A stretch of 64,000 nt of DNA from Sabellastarte sp. h YS-2021 (taxonomy: Eukaryota; Annelida; Polychaeta; Sabellida; Sabellidae): the NCBI GenBank assembly GCA_964017235.1, contig OZ024928.1:89833566-89897565 (forward strand), read 5' to 3'. The notes beneath the pieces were generated by a model that was not told where the DNA came from, did no database searches, and worked only from the letters and a program-made list of their open reading frames with translations. Positions 11,300 to 20,715 of the stretch are shown here, piece after piece (positions within the stretch are counted from its first letter, which is position 1; each line of letters starts with the position of its first letter). Both the position numbers and the translations under genes were made by a program.

Positions 11300-12985
11300 A
11301 ACAAGGCCACTGCCGCAGCATTTATCTCCGGCCTTAGAATCAGTAATAATGGAGAACTAAAGGAGATATAAGGCCTTTGTAGTAAGATAACCCCACTTGA
11401 CATTGAAGAAGGGGTCAAAGGTAAAAGTCAGCAATTGGAAAAGAGACTCAGGCCTTTACTTCCTTTAAGTTGTTTTCACATTTGGAACCCCTAGTAGTAA
11501 TGATAAGGGAGATATAAGGCCTTTTTAATAGGATAACCCCATTTAACATGTGATAAGACGGCCATTTTGTTTTGTTTTCGAAACTAGGCCAAATTACTAT
11601 CAGCCTAACTTTTCTAGCCATATATATTTTGTGCATATTTGATGAACCTATCTGCAATATTTCAAGTTTTAGAGCATCTTAATTATTTTTAAATGATTGG
11701 CTCTGGCGGCCAATTTTGTTTTTCAAAATAAGGCCAAAACTTTTCTCAGGCAAAACATTTCAAGACCAGAACTTTTGATGGTCTGTCTTTATATTCTGAA
11801 GCCATAGTATCAATAATAAGGGTTAAATAAGGACATTTTAGTGTGATGACCCCATTTAACCTTGACGCAGGGGTCAAAGGACAAATTCAACACCTGGAAA
11901 GGATTCCCAGGCCATGACTTCCTACAAGTTGTTTTCACATTCTGAACTTTTAAGAGCAATATTAGGGGAGATAGAAGGCCTTTTTAATAGAATAACCCAT
12001 TTGACATTAAACATGTGATATGGCACCCATTTTCCTTTTAGAACTAGGTCAAAATTACTATTAGGCTAGCTTTTCTAGCAATATCTTTTGTGCAAGTTTG
12101 ATAAAGCTAGCTGGAATATTTCGAGATTTAAAACAACTTTATGATTTTTAAACAATTGGCTATGGTGGTCATTTTGTTGTTCAAAATGAGGCCAAAATTT
12201 TGCAGAGACAGGGTTTTGTAGACATAAACATTCCCTACAAATTTGATGAAGATATCTTTATTAATAAATGAGATATTAAGGTTTATGTTAAAACCTGACA
12301 AACGGATGCATGGACGGATGCACAAACAGATGCACAAACAGACACATGTATGGAAGGCATTTACAATCTCTCGTTTACAGCCTTTCCTTTTCATTGTCTG
12401 TCTTTACAATCTGAAGCCACAGCACCAATAATAAGAGAGAAATAAGGACATTTTAGTGTGACGACCCCATTTAACCTTGAAGCAGGGGTCAAAGGTCAAA
12501 TTTAACACCTGGAAAAGATTCCCAGGCCATGATTTCCTACAAGTTGTTTTCAAATTCTGAACCTCTAAGAGCAATATTAGAGAAGATATGAGGCCTTTTT
12601 AATAGGATAACTCTGTCTGACATTAAACATGTGATATGGCGGCCATTTTGTTTTTTGAACTCGGTTAAAATTACTATCAGGCCAGCTTTTCTAGATTTTG
12701 TGCAAATTTCATGATGCTGGCTGGGATATTTCAAGATTTAGAGCACCTTTATGATTTTCAAACAATTAGCTATGGCGGCCATTTTGTTTTTCAAAATTAG
12801 GCTAAAATTTTTCAGAGACAGGTTTTCATAGCCATAAACATTCCCTGCAAATTTGGTGAAGATATCTTCATAAATAAATTAAGGTTTATGCAAAAAAGTG
12901 ACGAACGGACGGAAGCACGGATGGACGGACGGAAGGTGTTTTATAATCTCCCGACCACGGCCTTCGGCCACAGGCGGGAGATAAA
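11300..12985. repeat. Mollusc-style interspersed repeat, about three degenerate units
   Basis: Units at roughly 11400-11800, 11830-12300 and 12430-12960 share GGGGTCAAAGG, TTCCCAGGCCATGA, TACAAGTTGTTTTCA, ATATGGCGGCCATTTTGTTTT and AGCTTTTCTAG. The last ends in a GACGGACGGA-type tract and a hairpin, CTCCCGACCACGGCCTTCGGCC, closing with GGCGGGAG (about 12950-12982). This phrasing is common in molluscan genomes as far as I recall. No coding potential. Mobilisation class not determined. Confidence 0.65.
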
Positions 12986-13294
12986 AATGTAAATAGATGT
13001 GTTACAGTAACAATAAAGGAATAAAATACTTTTGTGCATGAAATTTTATTTTTCATATACGGTATTACCCCTTTCATGAAATGGACAACTCATCTTTTGC
13101 ATATTTTGAAAAATGGGCAACATAAAACTAGGTAAACTGCCTACTTCATGAAATGAGAAAGTCAATTGCCTATTTCACAAAATGGGAAAATTCTCTCCTA
13201 TTTTATGAAATGGGTAATTTCGTGGATTGGATGTAACTTATATATTAAATTATGTTTTTTTTATGTTTTAACGCCAGATTAAAAACTACTTAAT

Positions 13295-14184
13295 CAGGGG
13301 CGTAGGAAGCAATTTTTGGTTGGGGGGGGCGAGGAACCAGATTGCACCGACTCGACACAACACCAACAATTTTGGTTAATTTTACAGAATGTATTGCATA
13401 TAGGTAATATTCAAATGGTCCAATTAAAATATTTTAAAGTTCCTTTACCAAAGGAAATCTTTGTGACGACATCAATCCTAAGTTTTCCTGACCTTGTATG
13501 GGTATAGAAATACATATAGTCACCTCTGCATTTGAAAGGTATTTCTAATATCTTGACTACATGTTTCCAGAACCTGTGACCTTTCCTTCAAGTGCTGAGC
13601 TGATACAAGATCTATTTTTAGCAAGGTTAATCCCCAAATTGAGGGGGATGTATAATCGTTGGACTGGCCAGGTCCAATAAACACATAGTAAAGAAAGAAG
13701 AGATTTCTGGGAAAAATCTTATCAGCTGACAAATTGCTGTGCTAAGCAATTGCTCTGTGTGAATTTGAAACTACATGTCTAGGTTCTATTTTAAATTAGT
13801 AACATGGTAAATTAAATGTAGAATATTACTATATGTATGATTTTGGTCTGCATAAGTGAAACGTTTCACAGAATTTTACAAATCCCATTACAGGTTAACT
13901 GAAAATGTTCCTTTTTACAAATCATAAAAATAAATATTTTACAGTTCAAATGGTAGCTTACACAATGGTACATGTGAGCAATGAACAAGATAAAAGTGTA
14001 ATTTGACCACATATTATTGAGTTACCTCTTAAAATTTACATAAACTTCAAAACTGGAGTTTAGTTCTTTTGCAAAAAGTTGGGGGGGGGGGGGGGGCGAA
14101 AAGATATCCCTGCCCCCCCCCCCCAACTTTATGGTTGGGGGGTGGGTGGCCACCCCTGCTGCCCCCCCAGTTCCTACGCCTATG
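13295..14184. mobile_element. 890-bp nonautonomous DNA transposon, TSD TTAAT
   Basis: The termini are CAGGGGCGTAGGAA (left) and TTCCTACGCCTATG (right), inverted repeats matching at 12 of 14 positions and flanked by TTAAT on both sides (13290-13294, 14185-14189). The interior has no transposase. It carries poly-G/poly-C inverted tracts near the right end (16 G at 14081-14096, 12 C at 14113-14124) that would form a hairpin. A TTAA core within the TSD leaves a piggyBac-like origin possible, though the symmetrical TIR favours a 5-bp duplication. Confidence 0.85.
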
Positions 14185-14216
14185 TTAATAATATTAAATT
14201 AAAGTTAATTACCAAC

Positions 14217-14259
14217 CTGCTAAACATATTACTTCTGTCTGTGTTGTAGCCTTTGTTTC
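14217..14259 (-). CDS. Host gene exon 2 (43 nt)
   Basis: On the minus strand the acceptor TTTGTTGTAG precedes the exon and AG|GTTGGTAATT follows. Taking one base from exon 1, it reads RNKGYNTDRSNMFS (residues 30-43) and passes two bases to exon 3, so both junctions are phase-consistent. The 890-bp transposon ends 32 bp beyond the donor, inside intron 2. Confidence 0.75.
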
Positions 14260-16043
14260 CTACAACAAATATAATGGTGTAATGTCAAAAAATCACAAAA
14301 GTTTTAAAGCTTGATATCTAAATATGTTTATTTTAGCTTATGGTGTTGCATGGTACAAAATAAAACTCAGTAAATTTTAAACTCACAAATGGTTATTGAA
14401 TTTCACTATGTAAAATATTGTATTGTTGATATTTATACTCAGTGCAAGATCTCTGTTATTTCAGGACTCAAAGCACTATTCAACTTCTCCTTACCACACA
14501 AGCACAGCTGAAGCTTTATAGGGCTGTTCCACTATTGCGATATGATCATAAACCTAATTCCTGATTGGAAATAATGAAAACATTCACAATGCATGGATGT
14601 AGTTTAAGACAGGCAAAAGATTAGTTCCTGATATTTCCCAAATAGCTTTCAAATTGAAGTTGCAATTGGTTAAGAAGTTTTCTAGTAGGCTCCACATAGA
14701 TTCATCTGATTGGTTTACTAGCCTTTAAAATTGACTTAACAGAGGTTGAAGATGATAAGTATCTGATAAGTATCGGTAGCAGGCTGTGATAATTTAAAAA
14801 TGTTTAAGATTGCGTAAATTGTCCTGAATGGACTCACATGCACATTCAATTGGAAATCCATTGGGAAGAAGAGGAACTCCCATACACGATCAGTTCAATT
14901 GTAGTTTGCGTTGGGTTTATGATCATTCTGATTGACAAGATTAACCTCCCAAACATCAACAATAAGGGATCATCATATTCCAATCGGGAAGGTGACCGCA
15001 ATAGTGGATCAGCCCTATTTGTGACTTGCATTCCCCTAGCTGGAAGACAGAGTTTCAGGGGTAACCACTCAGTCTGTTATGAGAGAAAGGATCTTTTGAC
15101 TGAGGACCATCACTTTAATTGGTCATCCGAGCCATTACTTATCTTTATGTACCTTGAATGAAACCTATGTTCATATATAAAACGTGACTGGTCATAACAT
15201 AAAGAGGAAATCAGACAGCTGGTTAAACTAGCCTGTTGATTAAAATTACAAGTAACACTTTTAATCACAATTCTTGACATTAAATCCTACAAAAGTAGAG
15301 ATCAGCTAGTAGTGTGTAGCCTTTTGTTTTGCCTTATCTCCATATAACACATTTGCCTCCAAGCTATCAAATCGTGAATTCTAATGCCAGTCCTAGTCTG
15401 AATTTGGAAAGCTGGTAGGTTCTTGCCAGAGCCCAACAGTTTTAAATGTAGAAACTTCATCAACCAGTTTACCCTTGCTTTCTAGTATTACCATAATTAC
15501 CTGCTATAGTATAACCTGTGCAATGCGTTAAAACCAAGGTTAAACCCAAATTAGTTAATCTTTAAATGTGATAATTTCAACATAATTTACATTCACTTAA
15601 CAGTATATAAAGTGTGGGCAACTTCAGTCAGAGGTAGGCAAAACCCAAAAAGACTATTGCTCAATATCTTAAAGTACAACAAAAATATAATACCCTTTGC
15701 AAGTTTTTTTTGTAAATTTGCTTTTGGGTGCAAGTTTTAGACAATAACATACGAATTTAGCCTGCACCAACACTGGACATCTTGATAAACTGGTAAAAAT
15801 TCTAACAATATGGAAATGTTATATATTTTACATTTAATTAATACATTTAACAAGTGTTTGTAAAAACCTATATCTTTTTTATAAATAATCTTGTTACTAA
15901 TATGAATCTCACTTTGTTAAATATTTAATTGAGCAACATTAGGGACATATGCGTCCATGAATATATATAATACTTAATACTAGTAAAAACAGTGTTGATT
16001 GGAAAGAAAAAAAAATGTCTTTATTTTAATATGGTGTACTTAC
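14260..16043 (-). other. Host gene intron 1 (~1.8 kb)
   Basis: The donor is CAGA|GTAAGTAC at 16043 (near consensus) and the acceptor TTGTTGTAG ends at 14260. It contains the MITE at 14521-15015; the remaining ~1 kb (15016-16043) is AT-rich with nothing recognised. Confidence 0.72.
14521..15015. mobile_element. 495-bp MITE with GGGCTG...CAGCCC termini
   Basis: The left terminus GGGCTGTTCCACTATTGCGA and the right terminus, inverted (GGGCTGATCCACTATTGCGG), match closely and are flanked by TA on both sides, fitting a TA-target (mariner-type) nonautonomous element. A 107-codon ATG frame (14838-15161) runs through the right end and out of the element; it has no recognisable domain and was not called. 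A related left terminus lies near 53985. Confidence 0.8.
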
Positions 16044-16131
16044 TCTGTTGGGCAGATCTTCTTTGGATTTCCTCTACAGCTGGATAAGACCCAAACGTCT
16101 TTTCCTTGTATATACTTTGTTTTCCTTGCAT
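16044..16131 (-). CDS. Host gene exon 1 (first coding exon), start of a 142-aa protein
   Basis: ATG at 16131-16129 is the first in-frame ATG after an upstream in-frame stop. The exon encodes 29 residues (MQGKQSIYKEKTFGSYPAVE, then EIQRRSAQQ) plus one base, and ends at a near-consensus donor, A|GTAAGTAC. With exons 2 and 3 the coding length is 429 nt (142 aa plus stop). TTGACAG just upstream of the ATG could be a 3' splice site for a non-coding 5' exon. No targeting signal, domain or family recognised. The chance of three unrelated segments agreeing in phase, splice signals and open frame is low. Confidence 0.75.
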
Positions 16132-17397
16132 TTCAACTGTCAATTATATTTATCTAGTAAATTAAGTTGTAAACTAAACTATAAACTTTGAACTTTATTC
16201 CAGTCTGGTGAATAAATGAAAAAAAACTCTGACTTTTGTGTATGGTGTTGTATGTGGCAGATTTCTTTTTAGATAAATTGAAACATTCATTCACATTCCA
16301 TGAATAAAAATATATTTTTTAGGATCAAATATCCTTGATGTCTCTCTAGCAACTGAATATATTCTTTTCCATTCAATTCTATAGAGAAATCATATTCTTA
16401 TATACACACAAGATGAGTATTAGCCTCACTATAAGACAAAACTCAGCTAATTATATGAACAGTAAATAGGTTTCAAGCGAATATATTGACTTTTATCTAT
16501 ATCTTGCTAAAGCCTTTGTTTATTGATATTTTCATAATACCAACAGAATACTATAAAGTCTTGCGGGGAAACGAATTTATTTACAGCAAACTTAACGATT
16601 TTTCCTTCCTTTCATATTTATTTATACTAATAAATCTGTTATGTATTTGAAAGACCAGTTTCTTATAATAATAATTGATAAGTTATTTAAGCAAAACAAA
16701 TGCCTTTTATGTATAAATAGATACTCAAATAATGTAAATGAAGATTTGTTTTATGAATGAGGTTCCCTAATGCAGTAAAAATCAAACATCGCAGTGGTTG
16801 GTTATATCAATAAATTTTCAATGAATCTTACACAAGAGATTTGTTTAATCTTGATAAGTTGAATTGATCAGCGCATTTACACGTCCCTAATCACAATGTA
16901 ATGCCAAACATTAAAAGGGCTCTCGATAAAAGGAATAGTAAATTAAAGAGAATTGTAACTTGTGTTATTTAACAATCTAGCCAAGTACAGAATGCTGTGT
17001 ATTACTTGTATCTCTCTGTCTATTTATCAGTCCAAAGGGATATTTTTTACATAAGATGTGCAATATCAGAATATTCATTAGATAGTTCTATAGGATAGAA
17101 ACATTAAATAGTAATTAATATCTGAGGAAGCAGCCAAAATCCACAAAATGTTGCAGCAACAATAAGCAGCAGTAAAGATGGTTTAAAAAACATCAGTTTA
17201 CAAAAAGAACAGCTACTGTAAGGTCATTGTTTTGTCTCATATTTAAGCAAAGCTTTGTATTTTATTCAGGGTAAAATCTCAGATATTTTAAAAATATACT
17301 ATTGTCTGTCTGTCCCTAAATTAACAAGAATTAATTGGTTCACAGTAATATTTGGTTCAATTTAATGGAATCCTGATTGGACTATTCCTAATGCCCC
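16132..17397. other. 5' side of the host gene; AT-rich, nothing else recognised
   Basis: This stretch would hold the promoter and any 5' UTR exon of the minus-strand gene. No TATA box or CpG-rich core could be assigned with confidence. Confidence 0.4.
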
Positions 17398-18083
17398 TGT
17401 TCCACCAAAGGATTAAGCCCCGATCCTGTCTGGGACCCTTAATCGTGGGTAGTCTTGGAAAAAATGGAAAAAAAATTGACCAATGGGGTGGAAGACAGAA
17501 TCGGTATGAAGGTCTGGGATTAACTACAGATCGGCCTCAGGACGCCCCAGGAGGCCCCAGACAGTCCCTAACTGGTCTGGGACTAAGAACCGATTAAGCC
17601 ATTTTTCTAGTCGTAGACAAACCGACTGGGTCCCAAGACGCCTCAGGCCTCCTGGGACTAAGCCCCGACTAACCCAGGATTAAGTCCCGACCCCACAAGG
17701 TGTCCTGAGGCGTCCCCAGGCGTCCCCAGACCAGGATCGCCGATTTTTGTTTGGCAATGGGACTAAGGGTCGCAGGAAGCCTGGGACTAAGTGATAGAGG
17801 TCTGGGACTAAGGGTCGGGGACTAAGGGTCGCAGGCGGCCTGGGACAACATAGGACTGTGTAAATTTGATCTGAGGAGGCCTGAGGACGCCTGGGACTGG
17901 ACATTTTGTTTATGGCGGGAAAAAATAATCGGTTGGGGTCGGGAGAAATATCAAACATGTTTGATATTTCACACGGCCCCAACCGACCACAACCGACCCT
18001 TACAGGACGCCTGGGACTAAGCATATTTCTGAAACCGACCCTCAAAAACCCTTAATCGGGAGCCTTAGTCGTGTGGTGGAACA
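17398..18083. mobile_element. 686-bp GC-rich nonautonomous TIR element
   Basis: The ends TGTTCCACCAAAGGATTAAG (left) and CTTAGTCGTGTGGTGGAACA (right) are inverted repeats. The flanks are CCCC and CCCA, so the TSD is uncertain. The interior is strikingly GC-rich for this window and is made of short reiterated words (GGGACTAAG, GGACGCCTGGGACT, GACCGACCC). It includes a ~60-bp hairpin near 17930-17992 with arms CGGTTGGGG / CCCCAACCG around AAATATCAAACATGTTTGAT. No transposase. Confidence 0.8.
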
Positions 18084-18327
18084 CCCACATAAACGTTTCA
18101 AACCTAATACCTTCATATTTTTGTCAAGCAGAAAAGTTATGAATTGTTGTACCTCACACATTTTGTGTATCAACCAAGGAGGGTGTATCCGGTAAAGTTG
18201 AGTTTCTTTATGGAAGAACAGTGTAACTCACACGAGATCACGTACTATCAATGTACAAACCATATTAATTCAAAATTCATAACCTTGGATCATTTACATA
18301 GTCCCCGATTGGACAAAAATGGGATCA

Positions 18328-18606
18328 TTCCCCAGGGGACCCAAGCCCAACAAAAGAAAGCAGTTGGGAATATATATATTTATTATCTACTAAGCTTTTA
18401 ATATGGTGTTATTACACACATAAGTAACTGTGAACAACATTATGAAGAAATTATTATAATTAGTAAAACAATACTTTAAATCAGAATATAAATTCAAATT
18501 ACCCATTGACAGCATATACTAGTAAGGCAGAAAGTACTGTCAGAGTTAAAAGCATAAAATTTTACAACATAAGATATAAAGCATTAATTTAGCATTACAC
18601 CACCCT
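18328..18606. repeat. Left direct terminal repeat of LTR-type element
   Basis: No difference from 20432-20710 was seen on base-by-base reading. Confidence 0.85.
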
Positions 18607-18634
18607 GGAAAAATTTATTATAACAAATAACAGA

Positions 18635-19015
18635 AATGATACTGACCTTGAATAACAAGGTAAGGTCATATGACAGGTCATACCCGACCTCTGAGAAGAG
18701 GAATTAGAATCAGAATTTTGAAGAGTTGTGGTAGATGGAAGAATACCAATACAGAACACTGTATAATACAGTGAAAAGGAATGACCTTGAATGACAAGGT
18801 AAAGGTCAAAGTAAGATAAAATGACCTTGAATGACAAGGTAAAGGTCACAGGACAGGTCATAGCCGACCTGTGAGAAGATAAATTAGAATTAGAATTTGG
18901 AAGAGTTGTACTAGATGGAAAGAATACCAGTACAGGAGACTGTATAATACAGTGGAAAAGAATGACCTTGAATGACAAGGTCAAGGTCAAAGTAAGGTCG
19001 TATCCGACCTAAAAT
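18635..19015. promoter_or_regulatory. Cluster of AGGTCA/TGACCT half-sites inside the LTR-type element
   Basis: About a dozen AGGTCA/TGACCT-type hexamers occur, several as TGACCTTGAATGACAAGGT inverted pairs and one as AAGGTCAAGGTCA. TCAAGGTCA is the monomeric binding site of ERR/NR5A-type nuclear receptors, and paired AGGTCA motifs are sites for receptor dimers. Function is inferred only; the words repeat partly because the host unit is itself tandemly duplicated. Confidence 0.35.
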
Positions 19016-20431
19016 ATAAGTGACGTTGTAAATGACAATATAGAGAAGGTAGTTGTTCCAGAAATGAGTTATGTGTAAAATACTACAGAAATGTGATAGA
19101 AAGGAGAACAGCCACCCAGTGGCAATTTTTGAGGAGGGGTATGGATTTGAATTAGACATGGGGACGTGAAAAATGCAAATGGTTGAAGATGGAAATTTAA
19201 CCAGGGGGTGTAAATCCATGTTACAAGGGCCCTTGTATGTATGGCAACTGAGCCAGGGGCCTTGGAAAATGGTGGATTATGAGATGATGCTATAAAAGTA
19301 GATTACCGCTACTAGAGAGGAAGACATAAGAGTACCATAGGCCAAAGACTAGATACTGTACATAACTGTAGCCAACAGCACTCAAATATTTTGACTTAGA
19401 TTGGAAATAGTAAGTAAAATTGAAGCCCAGAAAATCTGGGTGTTAAGAGACTATAAAAGTAAGTTGCCACTAAAAGACGAAGACATAAGGACGCCATAGG
19501 CCCAAAGTGAAGGATCTATACAGGGCCAGGGCCAACAGAGTCCAAATATAATGGCTTGATTGGAAATTACTCATCAGTTGCCCTAACTTAGAGTTGCGAC
19601 CAGCATGTAGCTGGATGAGTGAGATTAAATACATAAAATGTTAAGCACTAAAAGACAAAGGCAAGGAAGCCATAATGTGAACAATATGGCACATTATGGC
19701 CGCCAAGCAATAGCCATCGCGGCAGATAAAAGCTCGCCTGAGAGGCAGATTGTATGGCAGATAGGTCAAGTTGAAGGTCAGAAGATCAAGTTGCCAGTTA
19801 CTTAAAACATGAGATAAAACCTGGTTATAAGTTACAGATATAATAAAGACAATAAAACACATTTTTGCATCTAGTAAAGGAGCACACACAGAAATAAATA
19901 CACAGTACTATCATAGCAACACACAGCAATTATGAAATTACAGCAATGAAAGTTAAGCAGCAAGAATGACATTATATATGCAAGCAATAACAGCATAATC
20001 ATGCAAGGCATGGACAGCAATTAACATATTGTGTCCATGGTCTAAATGTCCAGAAGTTCAGGAGGAGTGGAAGCCTCATAGTGGTCCACCCAGCAGAAGC
20101 CAAGTCCAGCTTCTATAAGATGAAAGTGCCAGAACCCTGAGCGATGAAGAAATCACAGATGATCTGAAACTAGAACACATATTAGCATCTGTCCATGTAT
20201 AAGGGAGGGGTTATACTGTAACATGAGAGGGAAACAAATTTTTAAAATTTTTCAGTGTTGCCCCTTCCAGATCTAGAATGCAAATGGAAGAAGGGTCAGC
20301 AGGCTTTAACACAGGGACTGCCACAGCCAATGAGGAAACAGATTACAAACAGCATGGTGGTAACAACTAAAGAAGAAATTTAAGGTCCCCCTAGGAATGA
20401 CCTAGCTAGCACCAAGGTGCCAGCCCGAACA

Positions 20432-20710
20432 TTCCCCAGGGGACCCAAGCCCAACAAAAGAAAGCAGTTGGGAATATATATATTTATTATCTACTAAGCT
20501 TTTAATATGGTGTTATTACACACATAAGTAACTGTGAACAACATTATGAAGAAATTATTATAATTAGTAAAACAATACTTTAAATCAGAATATAAATTCA
20601 AATTACCCATTGACAGCATATACTAGTAAGGCAGAAAGTACTGTCAGAGTTAAAAGCATAAAATTTTACAACATAAGATATAAAGCATTAATTTAGCATT
20701 ACACCACCCT
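20432..20710. repeat. Right direct terminal repeat of LTR-type element
   Basis: It matches 18328-18606 without a visible difference and is followed by GATCA, the same five bases that precede the left repeat. Confidence 0.85.
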
Positions 20711-20715
20711 GATCA

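Larger units (their letters stand above)
8219..14216 (-). other. Host gene intron 2 (~6.0 kb), filled with repeats
   Basis: The donor is AG|GTTGGTAA at 14216 and the acceptor ATTTATAG ends at 8219. The intron holds degenerate tandem repeats (8513-8800, 9065-9600), a tRNA-like SINE, the second compound element, a block of mollusc-style repeats and an 890-bp TIR element that ends only 32 bp from the donor. Confidence 0.72.
18328..20710. mobile_element. 2383-bp LTR-type nonautonomous retroelement, TSD GATCA
   Basis: Identical direct repeats of 279 bp (18328-18606 and 20432-20710) bound a 1.83-kb interior, and GATCA flanks both outer ends (18323-18327, 20711-20715). Identical repeats plus a 5-bp target duplication are the signature of retrovirus-like integration and imply a very recent event. 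The repeats run TTCCCCAGGGG...ACCACCCT, without the usual TG...CA. The interior has no gag/pol and no clear primer-binding site or polypurine tract in either orientation, so class and orientation are unresolved (TRIM-like element mobilised in trans is the simplest reading). Interior repeats: two ~180-bp units (18635-18970) and two ~155-bp units (about 19285-19560). Confidence 0.75.

Noticed and set aside
8513..12985. CRISPR-like or minisatellite array
   Set aside because: The repeats are long, degenerate and irregular, and the genome is clearly eukaryotic.
14838..15161. 107-codon ATG frame
   Set aside because: It straddles the right terminal inverted repeat of a MITE, so it cannot be a stable gene.
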